A DNA stretch of 64,000 bases from Azolla caroliniana (taxonomy: Eukaryota > Polypodiophyta), in NCBI GenBank assembly GCA_043228905.1, contig JBHGNT010000007.1, positions 16,740,001 through 16,804,000 on the forward strand, read 5' to 3'. This document shows, piece by piece, positions 40,991 to 53,219 of this stretch. The position numbers and the translations under genes are program-made. The stretch's first letter is position 1. Each line of letters begins with the position of its first letter. Below the pieces are notes generated by a model. That model worked only from the letters and a program-made list of their open reading frames with translations. It was not told the origin of the DNA and ran no database searches.

Positions 40991-41276
40991 TGTCGAATAC
41001 ATGTGTATAATGGACGTATTCACACTATCCCGTTTTGGCCATTTATGTAATTAGCATAAAGGGTAGTTGCCCTAAGTCGGTCACTATATATAGTGACCTT
41101 GTAACCTCTTTGTGAGGTTGGTTGTTGTATTCTTGTTTATGCAATAAGAAAGTTCTTTTGTGTGTCTCTCTCTCTCTCTCTCTCTCTGTGCAACGACCTA
41201 CATTCTGTCATACGTAGGAGAAGAACAGAACTGAATGCTTCAAGATCTTCCGCATTGACGACCTCGCTTCCAACAT
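40991..41276 (+). repeat. copia-B 5' LTR
   Basis: TGTCGAATACATG to CTTCCAACA. TATA core within the perfect 20-bp palindrome GGTCACTATATATAGTGACC (41079-41098); CT microsatellite near 41163-41187. Confidence 0.95.
41079..41098 (+). promoter_or_regulatory. Perfect 20-bp palindrome containing the TATA box (copia-B)
   Basis: GGTCACTATATATAGTGACC equals its own reverse complement. Repeated at 46248-46267. In copia-D the counterpart has one base pair changed (AGAGACC). Confidence 0.75.
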
Positions 41277-41278
41277 CT

Positions 41279-41290
41279 GGTATCAGAGCA
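41279..41290 (+). other. copia-B primer-binding site
   Basis: TGGTATCAGAGC, exact initiator tRNA-Met site, two bases after the LTR. Confidence 0.95.
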
Positions 41291-41463
41291 AGGTTCGGCC
41301 GTCATCACCGCCTGCACAGCATTCGGTTCTTCACTTCATCTCGGCCTGCACAGTATTCGCGTCATTCGAAGAAAGAGAGAAGAAGAACAAAAAACGAGGT
41401 TTGCACCTCATCGAGTTAGATCCTCTTGCTTAGAGTAAGCCCTCAGGTTGTACTCTGTTCCTT

Positions 41464-41880
41464 GTGATCGTAACCGCTCGAGGTGAAATCCCCTTGTGCA
41501 TCATTGACACGATCGTGCTCCATTCGGTTAAACGGCATCCGAAGAGGTCACCAAACGCTGCTCGTTGTAACCACTCGGTGCAGATCGGTCTCAACACAAC
41601 AACCCCAAATTCGTGCTTCATCAGGCTGATCGACATTCGAGAGGATCAGTTGGATCTATCTCTCTCGTCGCTGCAGTCAACCGAAGCAGAATCGGTCCAG
41701 ATAATCGGTTTCAATAATCGGTACTCGGCACATATATCCGAAGCGAACCGGGCTCACTCCGACTCAGCAACACTCGGGAAGACCAGTCGGTTCTGTCCCT
41801 CAAGTTACCGGAGTCAATTCGAGCAAGTTCCGAAGCTGAACCGACTCGGGTTCAAATCCGACCAGAACGATATCGGGTGA
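41464..41880 (+). CDS. copia-B leader ORF upstream of gag-pol
   Basis: 138 codons in the same frame as gag-pol, with only the TGA at 41878-41880 and 69 further stop-free bases before the gag ATG at 41950. The copy in copia-D has the same arrangement. No recognised domain. May be an upstream ORF, an old N-terminal extension or chance. Confidence 0.35.
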   Translation: MIVTARGEIPLCIIDTIVLHSVKRHPKRSPNAARCNHSVQIGLNTTTPNSCFIRLIDIREDQLDLSLSSLQSTEAESVQIIGFNNRYSAHISEANRAHSDSATLGKTSRFCPSSYRSQFEQVPKLNRLGFKSDQNDIG

Positions 41881-41949
41881 GCCAACCGGCTGCACTCCAA
41901 CAAGGTTCACAGTCAACTCCGAACCGAGCTTCGTCAACCGAAACCGAAT

Positions 41950-44900
41950 TTGATGGCATCAACATCAGGCTCGTCAGAAATGAGTCTACGAAAGTTCGAT
42001 GGATCGAACTTCAACTTCTGGAAGGAACAAATGCAGGACTATCTCATAGTCAAGGGGCAAATCGACCCCATCGAAAATGAAGAACCTCCAGAAGGATACA
42101 AACCAATTGAGTGGCAGAAGCTGGACCGAATTGTCCGCGCCACGATTCGGATGCACCTATCGGAATCGGTATACTTTACGGTGCAATCGTGTACGACAGC
42201 ATTCGAACTGTGGAAAACACTGTCGGACACTTACGAAAAGAAGGTCGCCGCAACGAAGATGTTTCTGATCCGGCGCCTCTACAACTTGCGGATGAAAGAA
42301 TCCGATTCGGTTCAAGCACACCTCAATGAGTACGAAAGCATAAGCTCCCAAATCTCGTCACAGGGGACGGCAATCGAGGATGAACTCAGAGCAATGATAC
42401 TCATGAGCAGCCTTCCCTCATCATGGGAAACTTTCGTCACAACCGTGTGCAACGCGTCAACCACGGCTGTTAAATACTCCGAAGTCACGAGCGCAATCCT
42501 GACTGAAGCAGCTCGGAGAAAGTCTTTTGCCAAAGACTCAACAGATGACGCTTACGTAGTACAAGGTTCGACAGACCGATCGAACATACGAGGAAGAGAT
42601 TCCTCACGACCGCCGAACAATCAGCGAAGACGGAGCCAGTCACGGGATAACCGAATCTGCAACTACTGCAAGAAACCCGGACACATCAAAGCCGACTGCC
42701 GCGCACTCAAGAACAAGAACAACAAGAAGAGTGGCCGGCATGAGGAGATCAATTACGTCAGCTTCTCAGCTGATGTACTACCGGACGACCCGAATATACT
42801 ATCAATCGAAAATCCAGTCGGATCAGAAGTTCTGCTCACGACTGAAGAATCGAGCACATGGCTCTTAGATTCGGGCGCGTCATTTCACGTGACTCCTCAT
42901 CGATCCCAATTTCGGCAATATACGATCCGTCACTCCGACTCAGTTCGGGTCGGCAACTCGCAACACTGTGACATCATCGGAATCGGCACAGTAGAGCTCA
43001 ACCTTGCAGGTGGCTCTACACTTGTACTCCACAATGTCCGACATGTACCCGAGCTCTCAAGGCCATTGATCTCAGTCGGACAACTAGATGAAGACGGCAT
43101 TCGTGCCGGTTTTTCTTCGGGAGGGTGGACACTCCACAGGGGGAACCTCCTGCTTGCTAGAGGACCCAAGATACACTCCCTGTATCCGTTACATGTTACG
43201 CTCAGAGAGGGTAACCTGTTTCTGGTGGATATTCCTGTGTCATCACTATGGCACCGAAGATTAGGACACCTCAGCAAGGCCGGCATCACGCACCTATCTA
43301 GAGCCGGATACATCCCCAAACTCTCCTTCTCGGACCATCAATTCTGCGAGCATTGCCAGTATGGCAAACAAGCCGCCGCATCACACCCGACATCAGCACC
43401 AAGAGAAACGAGACCTCTCGATTTGGTCCACTCGGACGTCTGCGGCCCAATGCCGCATCAGTCTCTAGGCGGTGCCTCTTACTTCGTCACTTTTATTGAC
43501 GATTCGACTCGAAAGGTGTGGGCTTATCCAATTCGCGCTAAAGATCGTGTCTTCTCGATCTTCACCGATTGGCTCGCTATGGTAGAAAATCAAACCGACC
43601 GAAAGCTGAAATGCCTTCGGACAGACAATGGGGGAGAGTTTAAATCCGAAGAATTCGTCAAATTCTGCCGACAACGCGGCATCCGACGTGAATTTACGGC
43701 ACCACACAGTCCGGAGCAAAACGGGATTGCCGAACGCATGAATCGGACAATCCAAGAACGGATAGTTTCCATGCTCCAACACTCCGGACTATCGGATGGC
43801 TTCTGGGCAGAGGCTCTACTCACGGCAGTACACATAATCAATATGTCGCCAAGTAGACCTCTAGGACTTCAAATTCCTCAGGAACTATGGATCGGCAGTA
43901 AGCCGAATTACGACAAGCTGAGGATCTTCGGATGCGAGGCGTACGCCCTTATTCCGAAAGATGATCGCCGAAAACTTGCACCTCGGTCCAGGAAATGCAT
44001 TTTCCTTGGATATGGATCCGACGGCGAAATGGGATACCGACTCTGGGACCCCGAATGCAGACAAATCGTTCGAAGTTCGGACGTTGTGTTCAACAAGTCG
44101 GCTATGAATCCATCAGTCGAAAAACCGATCGAAGTCCGAAGGGTAACATTTTCCGATGTGCCGACCCTTCAAGAAGGCCCTGCTCTCAACACACGGTCAG
44201 CTTCACGGGTAGCTGAACCTTACACTACCGACTCGGACAACCCCGACTCGGCACAGCAGAACAATCCGCTTTCGGACCATCCGACCCCGATACCCGATGC
44301 GACCAGTCCAATCATACCTCGACGATCCGAGAGACTGTCGCAACCTCCGGAGAGGTATTCTCCTGGAATCTTCTTCACCGACGCCGGCGAACCGACGTCT
44401 TACGAAGAAGCATCGACATCTGTCGATTCCGCCACCTGGCATCTGGCGATGGAGTCGGAAATGCACTCCATTCGGGCAAACAAGACTTGGGATCTGGTCG
44501 AATTACCTAGGAACCGACGTGCTCTTCCTTGCAAGTGGGTTTATCGACTAAAAGAGACGTCTGATTCGACCACCCCAAAGTACAAGGCCAGATTAGTTGC
44601 GAAGGGCTTTCGACAAGCATATGGCGTCGACTTCGACGAGATTTTTTCACCAGTGGTGAAAATGACAACCCTTCGTTTCCTACTCGGCGTAGTGGCAGCT
44701 GACAACTTGGAGCTGATTCAGCTAGATGTCAAAACAGCCTTCCTCCATGGTGATCTCGAGGAGGAAATTTATATGGAGCAGCCAAAAGGCTTCGTGGCAA
44801 CCGGCCAATAACATCTAGTCTGCCGACTCAGGAAGAGTCTATACGGCCTCAAACAGGCACCACGACAATGGTACAAGAAGTTTGACGACTTCATCCAATC

Positions 44901-45966
44901 GATCGGCTTCTCCAAAAGCGATGAGGACCATTGTCTCTTCACCAACACAGCTCAAGATGGATCACCCATCTTCCTCATCATTTACGTGGACGACATGCTA
45001 ATTTCTGGACGCCACGCGGGCGAACTTGCCGATCTCGTTCGGCAACTGCGGTTGAAGTTTGCCATGAAGGACCTCGGTCCGGCACGACACATCCTTGGCA
45101 TGAAGATTAGTCGGCATCGCGATAAACGACATCTTTTTTTGTCTCAGACCGACTATACCCGACGTGTCTTAGAACGCTTCAACATGCAATCAGCCAAATC
45201 TGCTTCAACCCCGCTCCCCATGAATCTTCGGCTCTCTCAGCGAGACTGCCCGACATCCGGTCCGGAGGGGGAAGATATGAAGTCGGTACCGTATGCACCG
45301 GCAGTCGGCTCCCTTATGTACCTGATGGTCGCGACACGGCCTGATATTTCTCACGCCGTAGGAGTCGTTAGCAGATTCATGCACAATCCTGGCCGATCGC
45401 ATTGGAACGCAGTCAAGCATGTGTTCAGATATCTGGCTGGCACAAAAGACCATGGCATTCTTTTCGGTCCGAACCGAACCTCAGGCGTAGTCGGTTACAC
45501 CGACTCGGACTTCGCCGGCTGTATAGACAGTCGGAAATCTACAACCGGATACTGCTTCAAATTCGGCAATGGAGCAATCTCGTGGAAGTCGAAACTTCAG
45601 GAGTGCACAGCGACCTCAACGACCGAAGCAGAATATGTAGCTGCGTCCGACGCAGCAAAAGAAGCTTTATGGCTCGGTCGGCTGGCGCACACGTTTCGAC
45701 AAGTCGACCATGACTCGGCTCCAGTTGTCTACAGCGACAGTCAAGGTGCTGTTGCCCTGTCGAAAAATCCGGTTCACCACAACGCCTCCAAACATATCGA
45801 CGTTCGATATCACTTCGTTCGGGACTGCGTCATTTCAGGGAAAATCGGTCTAGAGAAAATATCCACAACCGACAATGTCGCAGATGGAATGACCAAATGT
45901 CTTTCGGCAGACCGTTTTCGGTCTCTTCGGCATCAGATGGGCGTAACGACAAACCAGTCCGGTTAG
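41950..45966 (+). pseudogene. copia-B Gag-Pol polyprotein with one nonsense codon
   Basis: Same 1338-codon layout as copia-D: zinc knuckle near 42657, protease LLDSGASFH near 42865, integrase D/D/E near 43430, 43622 and 43731, RT from about 44430, YVDD near 44980, RNase H YTDSDFAGC near 45498. The frame is open for 953 codons, then TAA at 44809-44811 where copia-D has a Glu codon (a single G-to-T change) in the RT, after DLEEEIYMEQPKGF. After it the frame continues without further stops to 45966. FIDDSTRK keeps the usual D that copia-D lacks. Confidence 0.95.
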
Positions 45967-46159
45967 AGCCGGACACAGAGCAGGATGGTTCCCGACAACC
46001 GACATCAGTTCCTTAATGATCGGCTTCAACACGTCCGACCCGACCAGTTCGGTCTTCTGCCATCGGATCCTGCCGACTCGAACAAAGCTGATATGTCCGA
46101 GAACCTAAGTCTATACCTGTAATCTTAGATAACCCATGTATACGCCCATTACGGGGGAG

Positions 46160-46444
46160 TGTCGAATACATGTGTATAATGGACGTATTCACACTATCCC
46201 GTTTTGGCCATTTATGTAATTAGCATAAAAGGTAGTTGCCCTAAGTCGGTCACTATATATAGTGACCTTGTAACCTCTTTGTGAGGTTGGTTGTTGTATT
46301 CTTGTTTATGCAATAAGAAAGTTCTTTTGTGTCTCTCTCTCTCTCTCTCTCTCTCTGTGCAACGACCTACATTCTGTCATACGTAGGAGAAGAACAGAAC
46401 TGAATGCTTCAAGATCTTCCGCATTGACGACCTCGCTTCCAACA
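46160..46444 (+). repeat. copia-B 3' LTR
   Basis: 285 bp, preceded by the purine tract ACGGGGGAG (46151-46159) and followed by the CTCTT duplication. Differs from the 5' LTR by one base (AAAAGG for AAAGGG) and microsatellite length. Confidence 0.95.
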
Positions 46445-46449
46445 CTCTT

Positions 46450-47083
46450 GCCATTGTCGCCGCTTATCAAAACGGCTGCAAGCCTTCTTCACCGCCGCCC
46501 AGTCTGCTACCAAACCATTTGGTTGTGTTTCATCCTCCAAGAAACTACCCAATTCTCGCCGATCTTTCGCATCCATTGCCTTTAGGAATAGCAAGACGTT
46601 ATCTCCGTCGAGAACTCGTTGCTCGACACTCGGAAGTCGGTTGTACTTCTGGTCAAATTCGGCATAAATTCCCGATGCACACAGATTCTTCCCTTTCTTC
46701 TCGATCCAATTCATTAACACATGCCGAGTCATCCGCGATGCGTCTTCAAGCATGTATTCAGTGAGAAGAGCCCTTTCGAACTCCGCCCAAGTTGCATGCT
46801 CGTTTTGGATCTCCATCACGCGCTCACGGATCCCGGGTTCTACCACACGCTTAAAGCTTGAAATTTGTTTTGGATCATGGACATCTCTTTGTTGCATCTC
46901 ATTCCGGTAGGTAGCAAGGAAATTTGTGATGTTCTTCCCACCGAATCTTCCAACTGTCTCTACAGTTCGGTCAACAGCTTTGTCGACTAAAGCCTCCCGA
47001 TCTCTCTCTTTCAGCATGAATTCGACAACGGACACCATGCCTTTCGTCAATTCTTCTCCTTGAGTTCCACTTGTCGAAGCCAT
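46450..47083 (-). CDS. gypsy-2 Gag N-terminus
   Basis: Starts MASTSGTQGEELTKGM at 47083, about 34 bases after the primer site; an upstream in-frame ATG at 47155 lies in the LTR and is unlikely. Capsid-like helices: RFGGKNITNFLATYRNEM, WAEFERALLTEYMLEDASR, NVLLFLKAMDAKDRRELGSFL, WAAVKKACSRFDKRRQWQE, homologous to gypsy-1 and gypsy-4 Gag. copia-B cuts it at 46449; the continuation is at 40985. Confidence 0.85.
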
Positions 47084-47116
47084 CTTCGAACTTGATATCC
47101 TCCTACTGCCTCGTTT

Positions 47117-47132
47117 CACGTCGGGTTCACCA
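47117..47132 (-). other. gypsy-2 primer-binding site
   Basis: Minus strand TGGTGAACCCGACGTG, four bases after the LTR end. The identical 16-mer follows the LTRs of gypsy-1 and gypsy-4. I cannot name the tRNA. Confidence 0.8.
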
Positions 47133-47136
47133 AAGA

Positions 47137-48473
47137 TGTCGCGAAAATACGACAAGGATACGCGAACTTTGAGGCAGGACCCCGGGGCCTCCGACCAGAA
47201 GATATCGGATTCGTATGATTATATTAAACAATTAATGCAAAATGATAAAGATTCACAAATTTCATTAATAAAGGGAAAAGAAATTACAATATGTCCCAAG
47301 ATTGGGATTTAGAAGTTTTAGGTTTACTAAGATTAATAGAAAAGAAAAATTAGGGGTTTTGGTAGATATGGCTTCCGTAGGGAAGATTAGGATTCGGTTC
47401 TATGAGTATTATGGCTTCCTAAGATAAGGGAGTTGAGAAGAAAATTAAGATAATATGGAGAGTCTATTCTTGTCTAGGAAAAAAAAAAATGGAATAAAAA
47501 TGGAGTTCTCTCTTGATCATAGCCTTTTCACTTTTTGTTGCATGGCCTCTCTTTTTAGTTGCCTAGCTTTTTCTTTTGGTTGCATGTGATTGTCCACATG
47601 ACCTTTACTTTTTCCATGCACTCCCTTCTTTAGTTGCTTGCGTCCACATGGCCTTTACTTTAGTTCTCTTCACTTTACTTTAGTTTGTTGCATGATCCAA
47701 TCTTTCGTCCGTCCGCGTCCAACATCGTCCGGTAGCCGGTTCCATTTTGCTTGCCGGTCGGTTCCGGTTCCGATTTTGCTTGCAGACCGATTCCGGTTTG
47801 CTTGCCGGTTTCGGTTTCGGTTTTGCTTGCCGGCCAGTTTCCGGTTTTGCTTGCCGGTTCCGGTTCCGGTTTTGCTTGCCGGCCGGTTCCGGTTTGCTTG
47901 CCGACCGGTTCCGATTCCGGTTTGCTTGCCGGTTTCGGTTCCGGTTTTGCTTGGCGGCCGGTTCCAGTTTGCTTGCCGACCGGTTCCGATTCCGGTTTGC
48001 TTGCCGGTTTCGGTTCCAGTTTTGCTTGCCGACCGGTTGCGGTTTGCTTGCCGGTTCCGGTTCCGGTTTTGCTTACCGGCCGGTTTCCGGTTTTGCATAC
48101 CCGTTCCAATTCCGGTTTTGCTTACCGGCCCGTTTCGGGATTTGCTTACCGGACCCGTTTCCGGTTTTAGGGATTTTGGCCACCATCATCCATCAAGACA
48201 AAGTGGCCAAAGTTCTCTCAGCACAAATGAAAAATGAGGGAGCTCAAGGTGTTTATATAGCCAGGGCCTTAACTTTCATATCTATGTGGGATAGTTCTAA
48301 TATCTCTATCTAATCAAACTTCATTTTCCCATAACTTGATATGTATTTCTCCATTTTGTATATAGTAAAATACATTTTGAAGCTCTTGAGTATATCCATC
48401 TTTCTATAGTAAGCTACCAATCTAATCTATAATAATTATTTCATTATTTTTTTACATAGTGTGTGAAGATTCA
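47137..48473 (-). repeat. gypsy-2 5' LTR
   Basis: 1337 bp; differs from the left copy at two places I could find (near 47548 and 48277). Contains the same minisatellite (47733-48173) and minus-strand TATATAAAC box near 48251-48261. Confidence 0.95.
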
Positions 48474-48478
48474 CACGA

Positions 48479-51400
48479 CAGCGGTAGTGGGCCTCCGGGC
48501 ATGATGGTGTTGAACTCACAGAACTACGCCGATTGGAAGATAAAGATGGAAGACCTTCTCATCGTCCGAGACCTGTACGAACCGATCAACAATGCCGAGG
48601 TACCCAAGGGAGTAATAGAGTCGGAGTGGAAGCTCCTGAACCGGAAAGCCGTAGCGACGATCCGGCAATATGTCGATGTAAGCGTTCTACAACATGTGGC
48701 GAACGACACCAACGCATATGAGATGTGGAAGAAGCTGTCGGGCCTCTACGAGAGGAAGAATGCGTTGAACCGGACCTCCCTGATGAGGAAGATCGTGAAC
48801 CTCAAGTACCGGGACGGCGAGAATATGGTGGAACACGTGAGCACGTTCATGGGATTCGTGAACCAGCTTGCGGCGATCAAGTTCCCGTTGGAGGATGCAA
48901 TGCAAGCCATCATTCTGATGTGTACATTGCCGGAAAGCTGGGAGAACTTGGTGGTGACTCTCAGCACCTCCTGCACCGAAGATAACTTGTCTCTACAAAC
49001 GGTAAAGACAAGCATTTTGAACGAAGAAGCGCGTCGAAAAGATAAAGAACCGGTTTCCGATCCGAAGATGCTGCTTACCGAATCGGAACGGGGAAGACAA
49101 TGGAACCGGAGTCCGCAAAGACGGGAGAAGTCGGGGACCCGGTCGCAGTCAAGAGGAAGACCCATATGCTTCCACTGTGGGAAGCCGGGGCACTTCCGGA
49201 AGAATTGTCGGCATTACCGAAAGGACAACGGAGCCGACGACACCGATTCGAAGAAGTCACCGGAGAGAAACGGTGCATACCGGGGAGCCACGGACCGGAG
49301 AGGTCCGGATCGGCGAGGGCAGGACCGGAAAGGAACGACGGCACTCGCGGCAAGTGAAGAAGAGATAATGCTCATTACCGAAGAGAGGGAGCTGAACCTT
49401 GCCGGTGAAGAGATGACCTGGGTGATCGATTCCGGAGCGTCGTTCCACCTGACCCCGGAGAAGAAATACTTCTCATCCTACACAGCCGGTGAGCACGGCT
49501 GTGTCCGGATGGGAAATGAAGGCATAGGAGACGTGTGGCTGATGACATCAACCGGATGCAAGATGCTGTTGAAGGATGTGCGACACGTTCCGGAGGTCCG
49601 ATTGAACCTGATCTCGGCCGGGAGGCTAGATGATGAAGGCTACACGGGTAGCATCCGGAACGGTGTCATGAAGTTCAGCAAGGGGAGCCTGATAGTGGCT
49701 CGGGCCCGGAAGGTCAACACACTGTACCTGATGAATTCCCGGCTATGTCCGGAGGAGCTGAACGTGGCAGCCGACACTGCCAGTGAGCTGTGGCACAAGA
49801 GACTGTGCCACATGAGCGAGAAGGGGATGAAGAGGCTTGCAGAAGACAACCTCATTCCAGTGAAGCATGTGCATCTGTAGAAGTGCACCGATTGTCTGGC
49901 CGGTAAGTAGAACCGAGCCTCCTTCCACTCAAGGCCACCGATGAGACGTAGCGCACCATTGGAGTTGGTGCACACTGATGTGTGTCAAGTAGAAACGAAG
50001 TCACATGGCGGAGCCCAGTACTTCGTGACATTCATTGATGACCATAGCCGGAAGCTGTGGACGGCACCGTTGAAGACAAAGGACCAAGTGTTGTGCGTCT
50101 TCAAAGAACTCCACGCGAGAGTGGAAAGGGAATCCGGCAAGAAGCTGAAAGCGATACGAGCGGATAACGGAGGGGAATACCGGGGGCAGTTCCAGGAGTA
50201 CTGTCGCTCGAAGGGAATCCGGCTCGAGTTTACTGTGCTGAAGACGCCGGAACTAAACGGGCTGGCCGAGAGGATGAACCGGACCATAATGGAGAGGGTC
50301 CGGAGTATGCTGGCACATGCGAAATTACCCAAGGGGTTTTGGGCTGAGGCAATGTCGACGGCGACATACGTGATAAACAGATCACCCTCAGTACCTTTGG
50401 ACGGAGACACGCCGCAGAGAGTGTGGACCGGTAGGGAAGTATCCTACCGGCATCTGAAGGTGTTCAGGTATCTCGCATACGTGCATGTGGCAAAGGACCG
50501 GAGAGGAAAGTTAGATCCAAAGACCCGGCCATGCATATTCCTCGGTTACGGCGACGACGAGTTCGGCTACCGAGTATGGGACCCGGTCGACAAGAAGATA
50601 TTCAGGAGTCGTGATATCATCTTCATGGAGAACAAGACACTCGCCGACTGGGAGTCGGAGAAGAAGATGAAGAGCTCCAAGTCGACCAGTGAGGATAAAC
50701 TCTACGAGGAGCAGTCCCGACCGGCAAGGGACCGGTTAACACTCGAAGATCCGGCCGAAGACGGTGAAGAAACAGAACCGGCCGAAGAAGATGAAAATGA
50801 TACCGGAACCGGCCCCGATCCCGAAATGGATTCGGATGAAGAAGAATCGGAAGAACCAGTTACCGAAGCTCCGGAACGGAGATATCCTCTAAGAGAGAGA
50901 AGGGCCCCCCGGAGATTTCCGGAACCAGAGCACGTGCTGCTAACCGACGAGGGGGAGCCGGAGAGCTTTGAAGAAACAAAACATGACACCCAGAGCCGCA
51001 GGTGGTTGAGTGCCATGCAGGACGAGATGGATTCCCTGCATGAGAACCACACATATGAACTTGTGGAGTTGCCGAAAGGAAAGCGGGCACTTTGAAACAA
51101 GTGGGTGTTCAAGCTGAAACCGGGAGATGCCGGAAACCCCCCGAGATACAAAGCCAGGATCGTGGTGAAGGGGTTTCAGCAGAAGAAGGGCGTCGACTTC
51201 GACGAGATATTTGCCCCGGTAGTGAAGATGACCTCCATCCGGACGGTGCTGAGCATAGCGGCGAGCATGGACCTCGAGGTAGAACAGATGGACGTGAAGA
51301 CGGCATTCCTTCACGGTGACCTCGAAGAAGAGATCTACATGGAGCAACCGGAAGGATTCGAGAAGAAAGGGAAGGAGCACCTGGTATGCCGGTTGAAGAA

Positions 51401-52525
51401 GAGCCTTTACGGACTGAAGCAGGCTCCCCGGCAATGGTACCGGAAGTTCGACTCCTTCATGACCGACGAAGGGTACCTCAAAACGCAGTCCGACCACTGC
51501 GTGTTTGTGAAGAAGTTCGAAGGAGGAGACTTTCTAATACTCCTCCTGTACGTGGACGACATGTTGATCGTCGGACGGGACCAGGTCAAGATACGGATGC
51601 TGAAGAAGGCTCTTCACCGAACCTTCTCAATGAAGGACCTGGGTCCGGCGAGGCAAATACTAGGGATGCACATCATCCGGGACCGGAAGAAGAAGCAGTT
51701 GTGGCTGTCACAGGAGAAGTACGTGACGAAGGTGCTTCACCGGTTCAACATGTCGGAAGCAAGACCGGTCGGATCGACCCTCCCGGCAAACTGCAAGCTG
51801 TCCAGCAAGCAAAGTCCCAAGACAAAGGCTGAAAAGGAGGATATGATGAAAGTGCCGTATGCCTCAGCTGTCGGGAGCTTGATGTACGCCATGGTGTGTA
51901 CGAGACCGGACATAGGATATGCAGTCGGAGTGGTGAGCCGGTACATGAGCAATCCCGGCAAAGAGCATTGGAACGCGGCCAAGTGGATACTCCGATACCT
52001 GAAGGGCACGGCAAACGTGTGCCTCCGATTCGGCTCCGGCAAGCCCAAACTCGACGGCTTCACCGATTCGGATATGTCGGCTGATGCAGATACCAGCCGG
52101 TCCACATCAGGGTATGTGATGACGTATGCAGGGGGAGCTGTTTCATGGCAGTCGAGACTGCAGAAGACGGTTGCATTGTCAACCACGGAGGCGGAGTACA
52201 TGGCGGCTGTTGAAGCCGGCAAGGAAATAATATGGATGAAGGACTTCATTAGAGAGCTCGGTATCCGGCAGGAGGAGTACCGACTCTACTGCGATAGTCA
52301 GAGTGCCATCCACCTTGCAAAGAACGCAGCCTACCATTCCCGGACGAAACACATCCAGCGTAGATACCACTAGATCCGGGAAAGGATAGAAGACAGGGAG
52401 TTCGTGCTGACGAAGATCCACACGGACGACAACGGGTCGGATATGCTGACCAAGGTGCTCACACCCGACAAGCTGGAAGCATGTCGGAAGAGGATTGGAT
52501 TGGAGAGACATCCCATGCCGAAGTG
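48479..52525 (+). pseudogene. copia-A Gag-Pol, four nonsense codons
   Basis: Gag: NSQNYADWKIKMEDLLIV, zinc knuckle CX2CX4HX4C (CFHCGKPGHFRKNC, 49171). Protease VIDSGASFHLTP (49424). Pre-integrase LWHKRLCHMS; stops TAG at 49878-49880 and 49908-49910. Integrase D in HTDVCQVE (49973), D in RADNGGEYR (50160), E in NGLAERMNR (50257). RT MQDEMDSLHENHTYEL (51016), stop TGA 51093-51095, YVDDMLIVG (51551). RNase H GFTDSDM (52057), TEAEYMAA (52189), stop TAG 52371-52373 before the C-terminal block. Apart from these stops all catalytic motifs are present and frames are unshifted. Closest to copia-C. Confidence 0.95.
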
Positions 52526-52536
52526 AAGGGGGAGTT
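52523..52536 (+). other. copia-A polypurine tract
   Basis: GTGAAGGGGGAGTTT directly before the 3' LTR start TGTTGGG at 52537. Confidence 0.9.
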
Positions 52537-53214
52537 TGTTGGGATTTCGGTCCCTCCGGATGGGATGTCCGGAGATGAACGACGGCAAGCCCGGTTGCGG
52601 TTACGGAACCGGATGATGAAGAGTACCCGGCATGAAGCCGGATGAAGAGACCCCGACTACGGGGCCGGATGCTGTAGACTCCGGCTACGGAGCCGGATGC
52701 TGAAGACTCCGGCTACGGAGCCGGATGATGAAGACCCCGGCTACGGAGCCGGATGACGAATGTACCCGGAGAGAGATCCGGATGCGGGGACATATTTGTG
52801 AATATGTTTGCCAAGAGCCCTTGAGGCTATATTTGTAAATAGCCCGAAAGTCATATGTGTATAAATATGACTTAGGGCAAACAGTTTAAAAGTTGTTGCT
52901 CATTTTTCATGCGAAGTGAGAGCAGCCGAGAGAGAGAAAGAGAGAGAGACGAAGAGGTCGTTGCCTCTGTGTATTACCGCCGCCTGTGGCGAAGACAGTG
53001 AGCTCAAGGTTGTTGCCTTGTAGCTTCACCATTGTACACCTCTGTTTATAGTGATAGTTGGAGTTTGAGGACTCCCGTGGTTTTTCCCATTTAGGGTTTT
53101 CCACGTAAAACATCCTGTGTACCTTTCTCTCTGTTGTCTTCGTGCATATTGTATTTCCCGTTTTCTGTGAGTTGATCTTATTCATCGGTTGTGGACGAGC
53201 ACTGATTTTCAACA
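52537..53214 (+). repeat. copia-A 3' LTR
   Basis: 678 bp; lacks one 28-bp minisatellite unit of the 5' copy, otherwise about three substitutions. TATA dyad at 52848-52873. Followed by CTTTG. Confidence 0.95.
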
Positions 53215-53219
53215 CTTTG

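Larger units (their letters stand above)
40991..46444 (+). mobile_element. copia-B: Ty1/copia element, nearly intact
   Basis: LTRs 40991-41276 (286 bp) and 46160-46444 (285 bp), one substitution plus CT-repeat differences by eye. Perfect target duplication CTCTT (40986-40990 and 46445-46449) in gag of gypsy-2. Same family as copia-D. One in-frame stop interrupts an otherwise full polyprotein. It is the innermost element of the five-deep nest. Confidence 0.95.
35959..48473 (-). mobile_element. gypsy-2: integrase-less gypsy element, split by copia-B
   Basis: Long LTRs of 1337 bp each (35959-37295 and 47137-48473) with only two differences noticed. Internal region (without copia-B) about 4.4 kb: gag, protease, RT and RNase H, then directly the LTR. 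Integrase is entirely absent. The expected 5-bp duplication reads GGCGG on the left and CACGA on the right, so it matches poorly, though frame restoration in copia-A supports a 5-bp duplication. Probably non-autonomous and mobilised by related elements. Confidence 0.9.
35208..53214 (+). mobile_element. copia-A: Ty1/copia element, split by gypsy-2
   Basis: LTRs 35208-35913 (706 bp) and 52537-53214 (678 bp) differ by one 28-bp repeat unit and about three bases. Perfect target duplication CTTTG (35203-35207 and 53215-53219), within the RT of gypsy-1. Its own length is about 5.5 kb. gypsy-2 is inserted 14 bases into gag. Four nonsense codons interrupt the polyprotein. Confidence 0.95.
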
